Assembly (NCBI GenBank): GCA_038199755.1
Contig: JBBPYR010000197.1
Coordinates: 1-33,317 of the forward strand
Direction: 5' to 3'
Origin: JBBPYR01 sp038199755
Lineage (GTDB): Bacteria > Chloroflexota > Ktedonobacteria > Ktedonobacterales > Ktedonobacteraceae
Length of the DNA: 33,317 bases
Shown here: piece after piece, positions 1 to 7,857 of the stretch
How positions within the stretch are numbered: the first letter of the stretch is position 1
Layout of the letters: each line of letters begins with the position of its first letter
Made by a program: the position numbers and the translations under genes
Notes under the pieces: generated by a model
What the model saw: only the letters and a program-made list of their open reading frames with translations
What the model was told of the DNA's origin: nothing
Database searches by the model: none

Positions 1-482
1 AAAAAAAACCACAACCAAGATGCCCAAATAATTTTTTTAATACGCCATTTTTTATTTGTTTTTGGTTGCTGGTGCCCCCCCAAACCCCCCCACAACTACA
101 GAATTCTATCAGGCCCCAGAAAAAAGGGGGAGAATTCCCCCAAAAAGATGGAAAACACGGTTTTCTTTTATAGAGAGTAGTGCAAGACGCCGAAAACGGC
201 AGGATGGCTCGATGGCTCGTGGCAACCACACAAGTCATCAGCTCCATCGAGCCATCTTAGTCGTTCAAGCTGGAGGTATTCCGTACCCAGGACTTCCCCC
301 ACACACCCCTTATCTGGATACGCCGGTTGTGGTTTCCCCCCAGGACAGCAACCGGTCTCTTTTTTCTCATATCCACATAATTACCTACCAATTTAGGCTA
401 CTTCCCGTTTATTCTCACTGACGATATGAGTTTATCATGATATGATGAGAAAAAAAGAGAAGGTAGAAAAGGTCATACAACT
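1..482. other. Left-edge region without a convincing gene
   Basis: No believable coding sequence is visible. The one open frame (56-421) has proline/basic low-complexity composition, no recognisable domain and no Shine-Dalgarno sequence. The region is rich in homopolymer runs: C7 at 75-81 and 85-91 separated by AAA, and a near-palindrome GGGGGAGAATTCCCCC at 126-141. A perfect 13-bp inverted repeat lies at 203-256, and a 10-bp palindrome TATCATGATA at 433-442 sits just upstream of the gene at 483, where its promoter or an operator would be expected. Confidence 0.6.
203..256. repeat. Inverted repeat, 13-bp perfect arms
   Basis: GATGGCTCGATGG at 203-215 is matched exactly by its reverse complement at 244-256, leaving a 28-nt loop. 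No T-run follows on either strand, so it is not a canonical terminator. It may be the terminator or 3' end of a gene lying left of the window, or a small mobile remnant. Confidence 0.55.
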
Positions 483-1169
483 ATGGAGCAAATAAGTTAT
501 AACCCTGCTGCTAACATCAATAGTCCTCGCGGTCCTCGTGCCTCACGCGGAATAATCATTACCGCCATCACCTTATTTGCTTTATCCGGGCTGCTGCTTG
601 GTTTCACAGCTGGTGCGCTCGCACGGCCAAAGCAGGCTCAGACGGGCACACACAACAATGATGGTTTGCAACCTGTTACCCTACAGACAAAGACGACCCA
701 AACATCTCCCACGACAACTCCAGCCCAAATTAGGCTCGGCTGCCCACTGATTACGGCAGACAACAATACGCTGAAAGCAAATAACACTATAAATTACACC
801 CTCAATGTGCAGGCCGCTGATAAATCAGCAACTTGCTTACAGGGTAAGCCTGTTCACGAGGCTGGCATCACCTGCAAAGCATGGCTTATTAAGTCATCAG
901 ATGATCCCAAAGAGCTGCCTGCCGATCGGCTTCTCCATGTAGACGGATTGGGGCAACCGCTACCCCACGAGATCGCCAACGGCCTAACATTCGATCCCAC
1001 AACGCCACAGGTCCAGCCGTGTAACGATCAGGGGCAAGGCACCTGGAAATATGGGGTAGCCGCCTCTGTGGATAAAGGCCATTATCGCCTGATGGTCCTC
1101 ACAGACTGGCAGGGCAAGTTTTACAATTGGAGTTGGGTCGATATCACGGTGAATAAGGGTGATAATTAA
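483..1169 (+). CDS. Membrane-anchored secreted protein, function unknown
   Basis: The 228-residue product has a short polar N-terminus and one strongly hydrophobic segment at about residues 24-46, which acts as a signal anchor or uncleaved signal peptide. A Thr/Gln-rich linker (about 50-80) follows, then an extracytoplasmic domain of about 150 residues with four cysteines (for example in RLGCPLI, ATCLQG, ITCKAW and QPCNDQ). Paired cysteines outside the membrane suggest disulfides. I do not recognise the domain; the fold looks beta-rich, with a C-terminal stretch on the pattern GHYRLMVLTDW. A weak AAGG precedes the ATG. The stop codon overlaps the stop of the convergent phosphorylase gene, so there is no room for a separate terminator. 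Confidence 0.75.
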   Translation: MEQISYNPAANINSPRGPRASRGIIITAITLFALSGLLLGFTAGALARPKQAQTGTHNNDGLQPVTLQTKTTQTSPTTTPAQIRLGCPLITADNNTLKANNTINYTLNVQAADKSATCLQGKPVHEAGITCKAWLIKSSDDPKELPADRLLHVDGLGQPLPHEIANGLTFDPTTPQVQPCNDQGQGTWKYGVAASVDKGHYRLMVLTDWQGKFYNWSWVDITVNKGDN

Positions 1170-1993
1170 GCCAACTCGTGCAGAATGCCCTTTACCAGCG
1201 CAGCAAATCTGGGGCGTGCGGCATCGCTAGTGGCCAGCACGCCCTCGTGGTTGACCTCTTCTGACTCTTCTCCGGTTGCCATATTCGTAATCAAGCTGAT
1301 GCCGAGCACGCGCATGCCCATGTGTCGGGCCACCACCACCTCTGGCACCGTTGACATGCCCACCGCGTCCGTGCCCACGATACGCAAGAAGCGCAACTCC
1401 GCCTGCGTCTCAAAACTTGGGCCCGCCACCATCGCATAGATACCCTCGTGCAAGGTCGCGCCAACCTGTGCCGCCACTGTGTGAGACAGTGTACGTAGCA
1501 CTGCATCATACGCATGGGCAAGGGCAGGAAAGCGTGGTCCAAAGCGTTCATCATTCGGCCCCACGAGGGGATTCGCCCCGGCCAGACCTGCGAAAGCGAT
1601 ATGATCGCGAATGACCATGAAATCACCCGGACGATAGGCAGGATTGACGCCACCAGCAGCATTGCTCACAAACAACGTGTTTGCCCCCAAAAGGTGCATC
1701 ACGCGCACCGGAAACGTAATCACAGGCACCTCATAGCCCTCGTAGAGGTGGAAGCGTCCCTGCATAGCCACAATCGGCACGCCCTCAAGCGTGCCGATCA
1801 GCAAACGGCCAGCATGCCCCTGCACGGTTGAACGAGCAAAATGCGGGATTTCGCTATATGGGATAGCCACCGCCTGCTCGATTTCTGCTGCCAAATCGCC
1901 TAGACCAGTCCCCAAAATAATCCCCACCACCGGTTTTACCGCTGTATGCGCCTGGATAGCTGCTACCGCCTCCATTGCCTGTTCATATTGCAT
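1166..1993 (-). CDS. punA: Purine nucleoside phosphorylase, trimeric type
   Basis: The 275-residue protein has the length and motifs of the trimeric PNP family, which cleaves inosine and guanosine with phosphate to free base and ribose-1-phosphate in the cytoplasm (purine salvage). Visible signatures are GTGLG at about 28-32 (phosphate loop), MQGRFHLYEGY at 77-87, VSNAAGG at about 109-115, GPSFETQAE at 191-199 (purine-site Glu), GTDAVGMSTVPEV at about 207-219, and ITNMATG with the Asn that selects 6-oxopurines in this family. The start ATG follows AGAGGT at 8 nt. It is apparently monocistronic and convergent with the secreted protein, their stop codons overlapping by 3-4 bases. Substrate preference is known from the family, not proven here. 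Confidence 0.95.
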   Translation of the reverse strand: MQYEQAMEAVAAIQAHTAVKPVVGIILGTGLGDLAAEIEQAVAIPYSEIPHFARSTVQGHAGRLLIGTLEGVPIVAMQGRFHLYEGYEVPVITFPVRVMHLLGANTLFVSNAAGGVNPAYRPGDFMVIRDHIAFAGLAGANPLVGPNDERFGPRFPALAHAYDAVLRTLSHTVAAQVGATLHEGIYAMVAGPSFETQAELRFLRIVGTDAVGMSTVPEVVVARHMGMRVLGISLITNMATGEESEEVNHEGVLATSDAARPRFAALVKGILHELA

Positions 1994-2194
1994 TGCTAGT
2001 ACCTCTTACTATTTTATACAATCCACAGATGTTGGATGAGCTAAGAAGTTCTCTGTCCCCGCGAATTGCCGAGAGTTGGGCTTCTGGCAATAGTATACGC
2101 ACCATTGACGGCAATATTAATGCCACAGGTTGCAACATGTTCTCTTCTCATTGAACATCTCTATCCTCTTTGCTCTTATCTAACTCTTGCTAAA

Positions 2195-2248
2195 ACAACT
2201 GAAACATTTGAAACAAGTGAAACAACTGTAACAAGTGTAACTTTTGTA
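2195..2248 (+). repeat. Six tandem 9-bp units next to the IS left end
   Basis: Six consecutive 9-mers fit the consensus ACAASTGWA (for example ACAACTGAA, ACAAGTGAA, ACAAGTGTA), the first and last being the most diverged. Most units carry a CANNTG core, giving the array dyad symmetry within each unit. The last unit runs into the left terminal inverted repeat of the insertion sequence. Confidence 0.8.
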
Positions 2249-2262
2249 AGGTATGGTTCAAA
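2247..2262 (+). repeat. IS left terminal inverted repeat
   Basis: TAAGGTATGGTTCAAA at the left end matches the reverse complement of the right end in 15 of 16 positions. It overlaps the final 9-bp tandem unit by two bases. Confidence 0.75.
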
Positions 2263-2312
2263 GTGAGCGTGAACCACTGTGACAATTGACGCACCAAGTT
2301 GACGACAAGAAT

Positions 2313-2362
2313 CCCTGAGAGATTTGGTGAACAGATGAAAAACACCACCAAATCTCTCAGGG
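2313..2362 (+). promoter_or_regulatory. Hairpin that can hide the transposase ribosome-binding site
   Basis: A 17-bp perfect inverted repeat (2313-2329 with 2346-2362) ends in CAGGG, and the GGGAGG Shine-Dalgarno sequence of the transposase begins inside its 3' arm, 7 nt before the ATG at 2370. Folded in mRNA it would block ribosome access. In IS10 and IS50, a comparable structure stops transposase being made from transcripts that read in from outside the element. That role is inferred here. Confidence 0.65.
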
Positions 2363-2369
2363 AGGAAAC

Positions 2370-3824
2370 ATGATTCATGGTAGCACGATTGAGGAGCGAG
2401 TCCACATGATCAGTCAGATGCTGGCTGAGCCCAGTCATGGGTTGGTCAGTCAATTGAGTCGGACCCATCAGGTTTCTCGTCAGACCTTGTACCGATGGTT
2501 GGCAAGCGGACGGCAAGCCTTGCAGGAGGCCTTGGGAAAGAAGATGGTGTCCAGCAAGCCAAGCGCATCGGTTGCCACACGGGTCCTGACCCTGTTGATC
2601 GAAACGCACGCCAGGTATCGAAGCATTCAATCCTATCTGCGAAGCCAACATGGCATCAAGATCAGCTTGGGAAAGATCGCCAGCATTGTCAAAGAAGCTG
2701 GGCAACGTGCCCAAGACTGGATGAGCCAGCAACAGGCAGGGACCGCACGTGCCTTGGCCTTGGATGAACAATACAGCAGCCAGCGGGGAAAAGCCTACCT
2801 CAATGTCATTGATGTCCACAGTGGACAAGTCTGGGCAACCATGCCCCCCGTGCAGGTCGATGGCGAAAGTTGGACCGTGCTGTTGTGGTATTTGTGTGAA
2901 CAAGGGCTCAGCGCGTTGAGGACGGTCAGTGACGGTGGTCGGGCCATCCAGGAAGCCGTGAGTCAGGTTCATGGCCAAGAGTTCCACCAACGAGATGTCT
3001 GGCATCTCTTTCAGACTGCCGCCCAAGTCCAGGGACGCCTCGATCGTGCGGTCAAAAGCGAACAGGAGCGTTTGCGCCTGATCCAGCGACAGGCCGAAGG
3101 CGAGGCGAGCGGGAAACGAGCACGAGGAAGGTCTCCCAAAGCCACGCTTCCCGAGCAGCAGACCCTGCTTGCTCAGATGGAGTATGTCGCTGATGGCGTT
3201 CGTTATCTCTGCCAGCAATTGCACCGCTTGTTGGAGGTTGTGGTGCTCCATTCTGGTCGCGTTCTTAGCGGGCACCACCGTCAAGGCGAGATCGAAGCGG
3301 TGTTGGACTTGTTGGATGAGGTGGCACCATTGGCCAGACCCGCTTTGCAGGGGCAAATTCAGAGACTCTGTAAGCACCTTCGCTTGGCGTTGTCGCAGAC
3401 CCTGGTATTTGTCAGGCAGCTGGATGCGGTGCAAGAGCAGGCTTCGCGCCTCTTGGGAGCGGAAGCAGTAGCTCTGTTGGCGTGGGCATGGCTGCGACGA
3501 ACCGTGCTTGGTCCGAGCAGCAACGACCTGCTACAGAGTGTTCCCACGGCGTGGCGAAGCGAGGCCTCTCATCTGCTGGTGGCCTGGGATCAAGCGGTGC
3601 GAGCCAGTAGTGCCGTGGAAAATTGGCACAGCATTGTCCGGCCTCATTTGGCCGTTCATCGGGTCCTTTCGGCTGGCATGCTCGCTTTGCTGGCGGTTTG
3701 GCATAATCATCGCATTGCTCCTCGTGGGCTTCATGAGGGGCTTTCTCCCTTACAACGCACAGGCTCAACCTCCTGCCAAAGTCATTGGCTGGCGGCTTTG
3801 GGCTATTCTGATCTCGTTGCTTGA
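2370..3824 (+). CDS. DDE-type transposase of the insertion sequence
   Basis: The 484-residue protein starts with a helix-turn-helix (about residues 24-47, ending QTLYRWLASG) followed by a helical linker. The likely catalytic triad is D132 (in ALDEQYSS), D188 (in TVSDGG) and E417 (in AVENWHS). About 230 mostly helical residues separate the second Asp from the Glu, a large insertion in the RNase H fold. The C-terminal HxxVRPHLAVHR stretch is typical of this class of transposase. It cuts and joins the ends of its own element. No frameshift or stop interrupts it, so it may be active. I cannot assign an IS family with confidence. Confidence 0.85.
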   Translation: MIHGSTIEERVHMISQMLAEPSHGLVSQLSRTHQVSRQTLYRWLASGRQALQEALGKKMVSSKPSASVATRVLTLLIETHARYRSIQSYLRSQHGIKISLGKIASIVKEAGQRAQDWMSQQQAGTARALALDEQYSSQRGKAYLNVIDVHSGQVWATMPPVQVDGESWTVLLWYLCEQGLSALRTVSDGGRAIQEAVSQVHGQEFHQRDVWHLFQTAAQVQGRLDRAVKSEQERLRLIQRQAEGEASGKRARGRSPKATLPEQQTLLAQMEYVADGVRYLCQQLHRLLEVVVLHSGRVLSGHHRQGEIEAVLDLLDEVAPLARPALQGQIQRLCKHLRLALSQTLVFVRQLDAVQEQASRLLGAEAVALLAWAWLRRTVLGPSSNDLLQSVPTAWRSEASHLLVAWDQAVRASSAVENWHSIVRPHLAVHRVLSAGMLALLAVWHNHRIAPRGLHEGLSPLQRTGSTSCQSHWLAALGYSDLVA

Positions 3825-3846
3825 CTGTTCAACAGTGTCACATGGT

Positions 3847-3862
3847 TTTGAACCATGCCTTA
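3847..3862 (-). repeat. IS right terminal inverted repeat
   Basis: TTTGAACCATGCCTTA is the reverse complement of the left end with one mismatch. It starts 22 bp beyond the transposase stop codon. Confidence 0.75.
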
Positions 3863-3894
3863 GGAGAGAAAGAACATGTCCCCTTGCTATATAA

Positions 3895-3937
3895 AAAACA
3901 TCCTTGCCTTTTTGGGAAACACAGACAAGGATGTTTT
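3895..3937 (-). terminator. Terminator of the coiled-coil gene
   Basis: Twelve-bp perfect arms (3895-3906 and 3926-3937) lie 16 bp past the stop codon of the minus-strand gene. On that strand they run into TGTTTTTTAT, a proper T-tract. Confidence 0.75.
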
Positions 3938-3953
3938 ATGTAAAGTAGCGGGT

Positions 3954-4364
3954 CTAGGGTTTCTCAGGAAGACGCGCTAAAATTTGCGTAAGCAGAGTTG
4001 TATGCACATCAAACTTTGTTTCCAATGAGCTAACCTTTGTTGTGAGTGTAGCGTTTTGCTGCCTGATACTTTCTAACTGTTGATCGACAGCAGTAAAACG
4101 CTTCATAAACTTCTCATCTATACTGTACAGTTCTTGGTTGAGATCAGGAAAGCCTTCATTTACGCGTACTTTAATGCTGCTAACGCCCTCTTTGAGTAAA
4201 CGAACATCATCACTAATAACACCTAATGTGATCGTTGTCTCGTGGTTTCTATCTCTCAATGCTCGCGTCTGTTGCCACTCAAGCTTATTTATTGCTTCTG
4301 CCAGTTCAGTACGAGTAACCGATGTTTGCTCCAAAGCGGCTAAACGCTCGTCATAGGTAGCCAT
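3954..4364 (-). CDS. Small coiled-coil protein, function unknown
   Basis: The 136-residue protein starts MATYDERLAALEQTS, chosen because AGGAAGGG lies 9 nt upstream. The frame could extend 14 residues further, but that stretch (CYSCSNKRGRAKF) has no ribosome site. Charged, heptad-patterned sequence runs nearly end to end (for example DDVRLLKEGVSSIKVRVNEG and QLESIRQQNATLTTKVSSLE), so it is probably a soluble helical coiled coil. No catalytic motif, signal peptide or membrane segment is seen. It has its own predicted promoter and terminator, so it is probably monocistronic. Role unknown. Confidence 0.75.
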   Translation of the reverse strand: MATYDERLAALEQTSVTRTELAEAINKLEWQQTRALRDRNHETTITLGVISDDVRLLKEGVSSIKVRVNEGFPDLNQELYSIDEKFMKRFTAVDQQLESIRQQNATLTTKVSSLETKFDVHTTLLTQILARLPEKP

Positions 4365-4394
4365 AAATTTTGCCCTTCCTCTCTTGTTACTACA

Positions 4395-4423
4395 AGAATA
4401 ACACAAAAAACGGTGTTCTCCAA
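4395..4423 (-). promoter_or_regulatory. Predicted promoter of the coiled-coil gene
   Basis: Reading the minus strand, TTGGAG and TATTCT are separated by 17 bp, and the start codon lies about 30 bp downstream of the -10 element. Confidence 0.5.
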
Positions 4424-4866
4424 GAGGGAGCCACCTTTATACTCCTTCTGTTCGGGTACCTACATATGTAGGAATCTGAAAAGTTGCTCGTGGCTTTTCA
4501 CGAATGATAGCGAAAAATGGAGAGTGAAACATGCAGAGAGCAGATGATAGAGGACAACTACAAACACAAGGGTTAATTTCCTTACACCGAATCCAAGAGA
4601 ATTCTGTAGGCATCGAAGCTAAGAATTGACAGTAATGATGACAGTATATCAGCTTTACAACTGTTTACTATCATGGGAATGAATGGACAAAAAAAGAGCA
4701 TTTCAAGCGGGAGAGCGCGGGTCACACACCCCTATTCGTAGCAGGGAAAGCGCATGTGCTATAATGATTGCACACAACTTTGTACCTTCACAGGCACAAA
4801 ATAGACACTATCATTACAGGGCCATCTTTATTGATGGCAATGTCTCAATAAGGAGAAACAGAGCAC
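4407..4866. other. Intergenic region between divergent genes
   Basis: No gene is supported here; an open frame at 4683-4952 overlaps the real downstream gene and has no family signature. The region holds predicted promoters in both directions and a 14-bp perfect palindrome CCTACATATGTAGG at 4459-4472. The palindrome is about 40 bp upstream of the leftward -35 element and could be an operator. Confidence 0.55.
4757..4765 (+). promoter_or_regulatory. Extended -10 promoter for the 258-residue protein
   Basis: TGCTATAAT is a perfect extended -10 element about 100 bp upstream of the start codon. No good -35 sequence sits at 17 bp, which is common for extended -10 promoters. Confidence 0.55.
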
Positions 4867-5643
4867 ATGACAAAACTACAGGATATGTTCACGCAGGCAC
4901 GGCGAGCACAAACAGGGGGAGGTATGGGCTTCCTCGGCAAGAACAAAGGTGAGGTCAAACCGCGTGCCACCGCGCTTGTCGTCGAACTAACCGCATTCAA
5001 GCCGGGAGCAGGGGAAGCGGCGATCAAGGCAGGAGCCGATGGACTGCTCTTCAGCTGGAATGGCAAGGACAGCAACGCCCTGAATAGCATCAAACAAGAG
5101 ATAGAGTCCGCCAAGGCCAGCAATGAAAACCTAGTGACAGGCTTGCAGATTCAAGCGGGCTGGGACACACTCGATCATGACAAACTGACAGGACTGAAAG
5201 AGCAAGGCATACAGTATGTCATCCTGCCACTGGACGCACCCGCGCACCTGCTCGCGCTCCCGACCAAGGATATCGAGATGGTCGTCACCGTGCCCATGCG
5301 TTCAGGCGACATGTACCCTGTCTTTATCCGTAACCTCACCGCCTTTGACAATATCGAGGGCGTCCTGCTCGACTTCGACCTGGCAAAGAACGTCGGCAGC
5401 ATGAGCATCGAGGATATCCTCCAGTATCGTGCAGTGCGCGAGGCCGTGCGCTTCCCCGCATTGCTCAAGGCCAGGGGAGATATGAGCGAGGCCGAGACCT
5501 ACACGCTTTTCACACTCGGTGTGCAAGCGTTCATTCTGCCAATGACGAACGTTGACGAAACGTCAAAAGAGCAACTTAAGCATCTGAGCATGCTGCTCGA
5601 AAAAATCTACGCCGAAGAGAAAGAAGCCTCCTCGAAAAAATAA
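4867..5643 (+). CDS. Conserved-looking TIM-barrel-like protein, function unknown
   Basis: The 258-residue cytoplasmic protein has no signal peptide. After a Gly-rich N-terminus (QTGGGMGFLGKNKGEV) the sequence alternates hydrophobic strands and helices in the way of a beta/alpha barrel: ALVVELTAF, AGADGLLFSW, LVTGLQIQAGW, GIQYVILPLD, EMVVTVPM, IEGVLLDFDL, FPALLKARGD, GVQAFILPM. The late RGDMSEAE...LFTLGVQAFILP stretch recalls the C-terminal strand region of phosphate-binding barrels, but I see no definite catalytic motif. The C-terminus is Lys/Glu-rich. AAGGAG precedes the ATG at about 11 nt. It is monocistronic, between its own promoter and a strong hairpin. Confidence 0.75.
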   Translation: MTKLQDMFTQARRAQTGGGMGFLGKNKGEVKPRATALVVELTAFKPGAGEAAIKAGADGLLFSWNGKDSNALNSIKQEIESAKASNENLVTGLQIQAGWDTLDHDKLTGLKEQGIQYVILPLDAPAHLLALPTKDIEMVVTVPMRSGDMYPVFIRNLTAFDNIEGVLLDFDLAKNVGSMSIEDILQYRAVREAVRFPALLKARGDMSEAETYTLFTLGVQAFILPMTNVDETSKEQLKHLSMLLEKIYAEEKEASSKK

Positions 5644-5700
5644 TATCCAAGCACAAGGAAGCTGTCAGAACGCTCTGAGAGCTTCCTTGTGCTTGGATAT
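5643..5700. terminator. Long bidirectional hairpin between convergent genes
   Basis: Perfect 21-bp arms at 5643-5663 and 5680-5700, with an inner TCAGA/TCTGA pairing, fill the space between two convergent genes. Neither side has a long T-run, so it may act as a strong structural terminator or as a 3'-end stabiliser for both mRNAs. Confidence 0.75.
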
Positions 5701-5711
5701 CTGTGGGGCAG

Positions 5712-6683
5712 TTATTGAGCGTGCTGCGGGCTCACCGCTGGCATATGCGGATTCGAGTTCCAGTGCAACTGGCGGCGAGGAATGCGCCGTAACAACGTGC
5801 GGGTCGTATCCCAAACCTGCGTGGGATTGACATTGTTACGCCAATAATAATAGCAACCCACCTCGTCGGGATCAGCACGCAACACGCGCTTGAAGGACGG
5901 TTCTAATTGCTGCACTCCCTGCTCATCCAAGCTAAAGTTTTGAAACCAGAGCTGGCTGCGTTTCTCATTGCGACGAGTGGCCTCAAGTAGCATGTCGGTC
6001 CAACTATCCATAATCTCAATCCCTTCATTGAGCGATTGCCAGAATAGATGACAGCCGAGCGTATCTAACGCGGGCAACATGGCCAGTTCCTCAGCTTGCC
6101 CCAGGTCTTGTGGGAGCAACACAATGGTTGTCTTCGCATTCATATCCACACGTTTGACGCAAGAACAAAGCTCACCCAGGAAATCGATCATTGAGCGGCG
6201 ACGGAAGCGGGAAAGGTCAACTACATCAGGGCAGAGCGCACGACAAACAGAGCAAAAACACGTAATATCGGGGCCACGCGGCTCATCAATCAAGATGCCA
6301 TTGATAGGATAATGCGAGAGGTAATATTCAATCTCGCTAAAGAGCCACGAACGAAATGACTCATGATTGAAACAAGAAATATCGTGGAAGCGCCCATGAC
6401 GATCTTTTACCCGTGATTCTGGATGATGAAATGTATACCAACTCGGCATCAGTGATGGACCTGCAAAGAGGTTGCCGAAGCGTCCGAGGCTGAGTGAGAC
6501 CTTTAAGCCTGTATCCTGAGCCAGACGGAAACCTCGTTCGAGGTCACGCGACCAGCGTTGCTCTTCTTGTTCATGAATTGCATAGACAATACTCCCCGCA
6601 CCCGCAGCACGAATCTGCTCGAAATCACGCTTGACCGTTTCGGGCTGAAGTAGGGGATGAAAATACGCGACGGTTATATCCAT
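5712..6683 (-). CDS. TIM-barrel, glycosidase-like protein of unknown activity
   Basis: The 323-residue cytoplasmic protein begins MDITVAYFHPLL with barrel-like strands: GSIVYAIHEQ, LKVSLSLGRFG, NGILIDEPRG, TTIVLLPQDLG, TLGCHLFWQS, QLWFQNFSLD, VGCYYYWRN. The I-D-E-P motif at about 132-135 is where carbohydrate-active barrels of the glycosidase clan often place an acidic catalytic residue. It is followed at once by a cysteine cluster C142, C144, C147, C151 that could bind a metal. The start has no strong ribosome site. I infer a sugar-active or related hydrolase, but substrate and activity cannot be told from sequence. Confidence 0.7.
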   Translation of the reverse strand: MDITVAYFHPLLQPETVKRDFEQIRAAGAGSIVYAIHEQEEQRWSRDLERGFRLAQDTGLKVSLSLGRFGNLFAGPSLMPSWYTFHHPESRVKDRHGRFHDISCFNHESFRSWLFSEIEYYLSHYPINGILIDEPRGPDITCFCSVCRALCPDVVDLSRFRRRSMIDFLGELCSCVKRVDMNAKTTIVLLPQDLGQAEELAMLPALDTLGCHLFWQSLNEGIEIMDSWTDMLLEATRRNEKRSQLWFQNFSLDEQGVQQLEPSFKRVLRADPDEVGCYYYWRNNVNPTQVWDTTRTLLRRIPRRQLHWNSNPHMPAVSPQHAQ

Positions 6684-6887
6684 GAATACCTACCAGAAAT
6701 ACCTAAGAAAACAGTTATCTTGTGCAAAACGATCATTCCCTTTCCTACACTCATCAGTATAGCATAGGCATGGCATAATGCTTCAATATAGAGGACGGGA
6801 AGGGGACTTTTAGTATATCTGTCCCATATTTTGCACTGCAACACGCTTGAGCTTGACAAGTTCGCCACTTCCATGCACAATGCAGCC

Positions 6888-7835
6888 ATGAGTCAATCAC
6901 AGCACGCACAGCCTGCACAACCCCAAAATCAGCAGAGGCAGCCCACGCCGGGCAGCATCTGTTTTGTCCAATCGTATGCAAAAATGAATGTTACCCTCGA
7001 TGTGTTGGGAAGAAGAAGCGACGGTTATCATGAGCTGGCCAGCATCATGCAAACAATCGACCTTTACGACACACTTTGTTTAACGACCATAGCCGAGGAC
7101 GAGGTACGCATTTCCTGCTCCCAGACAGAACTAAGCAACGCGGATAATCTGGCGGTACGGGCAGCGCAGGCAGTACGCCAACGGCTCTCGCTCACCCAGG
7201 GGGTTGCGATTGAGTTACAAAAACGCATTCCCTTCGCAGCGGGGCTAGGAGGCGGGAGTAGCAATGCAGCCGCGATGCTACTCGCACTACAGCAATGGTG
7301 GCAGTTACCACTTTCCGCAGCAGACATGCTCACATTAGCAGCTGAGCTTGGATCGGATGTACCCTTTTTCCTCACAAGCGGTCTCGCATTCTGTGAGGGA
7401 CGAGGAGAGCGTGTCACTCCTCTTGCCGCCTCCTGGCCGCAGTCACTACGCTGGCTCCTTTTAGTCAAGCCAGCGATCAGTGTCTCGACGGCTACCGTCT
7501 TTCGCGCACTACCCGCCAGTGCCTATACCGACGGCTCGCATAGCCATGCGGTGATGCAGGCATTACAAGAGGGAGGCATTCCTCACGCCCATGATTTACA
7601 TAATGGGTTAGAGCGGGGTGTGCTAGAATACTATCCGCAGGTGGCCCAGGCAAGGGCAGACATGATGCAGGCAGGGGCTCCACTTGTGAGACTTTCTGGC
7701 AGTGGACCAACCCTTTTTGCACCTTTTTCCGATCTGATGCGTGCTACAAGGGTACAGCATCAACTGCTGGCGCAAGGATATGAAGTTTTCCTGACACGCG
7801 CCATTTATCCCGATGTCAGGAATGTTTGTTCATAG
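6888..7835 (+). CDS. ispE: 4-diphosphocytidyl-2-C-methyl-D-erythritol kinase
   Basis: This GHMP kinase phosphorylates the 2-hydroxyl of CDP-methylerythritol with ATP, the fourth step of the non-mevalonate isoprenoid pathway. Evidence includes SYAKMNVTLDVLGRRSDGYH, carrying the conserved Lys (residue 32 from the start used), the ATP loop AGLGGGSSNAAA (about 118-129), catalytic Asp157 in ELGSDVPFF, and GSGPTLFAPF near the C-terminus. The start is uncertain: ATGs at 6873 and 6888 and a TTG at 6831 are all in frame, and none has a good Shine-Dalgarno sequence. Homologues usually begin about ten residues before the SYAK motif, so the Gln/Pro-rich leader may be shorter still. The DUF5679 gene follows 22 bp later, probably in the same transcript. 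Confidence 0.93.
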   Translation: MSQSQHAQPAQPQNQQRQPTPGSICFVQSYAKMNVTLDVLGRRSDGYHELASIMQTIDLYDTLCLTTIAEDEVRISCSQTELSNADNLAVRAAQAVRQRLSLTQGVAIELQKRIPFAAGLGGGSSNAAAMLLALQQWWQLPLSAADMLTLAAELGSDVPFFLTSGLAFCEGRGERVTPLAASWPQSLRWLLLVKPAISVSTATVFRALPASAYTDGSHSHAVMQALQEGGIPHAHDLHNGLERGVLEYYPQVAQARADMMQAGAPLVRLSGSGPTLFAPFSDLMRATRVQHQLLAQGYEVFLTRAIYPDVRNVCS

Positions 7836-7857
7836 TAACAAGGAGGTGTTTTTAATC

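Larger units (their letters stand above)
2247..3862 (+). mobile_element. Insertion sequence, about 1.6 kb, apparently complete
   Basis: The element is bounded by 16-bp terminal inverted repeats (2247-2262 and 3847-3862, one mismatch) and holds a single uninterrupted transposase gene. The inner flanks of both ends share a second block (CCA(C)TGTGACA) at slightly different spacing, possibly a second transposase-binding site. I could not identify a target-site duplication next to the repeats, so the exact outer boundary is uncertain by a few bases. It sits between the phosphorylase gene and a coiled-coil gene and interrupts no recognisable ORF. Confidence 0.8.

Noticed and set aside
56..421. Open frame of 121 codons at the left edge
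   Set aside because: Low-complexity proline/basic composition, no ribosome site, crosses homopolymer runs and an inverted repeat; no domain recognised.
2195..2248. CRISPR-like array
   Set aside because: Units are 9 bp, contiguous and without spacers; no cas genes nearby.
2190..3434. 414-codon open frame antisense to the transposase
   Set aside because: The plus-strand frame has the HTH, DDE residues and a ribosome site; this antisense frame merely mirrors it and begins or ends in the 9-bp tandem array.
4683..4952. Small ORF upstream of the 258-residue protein
   Set aside because: Overlaps the real gene's start in another frame, spans its promoter and has no domain.
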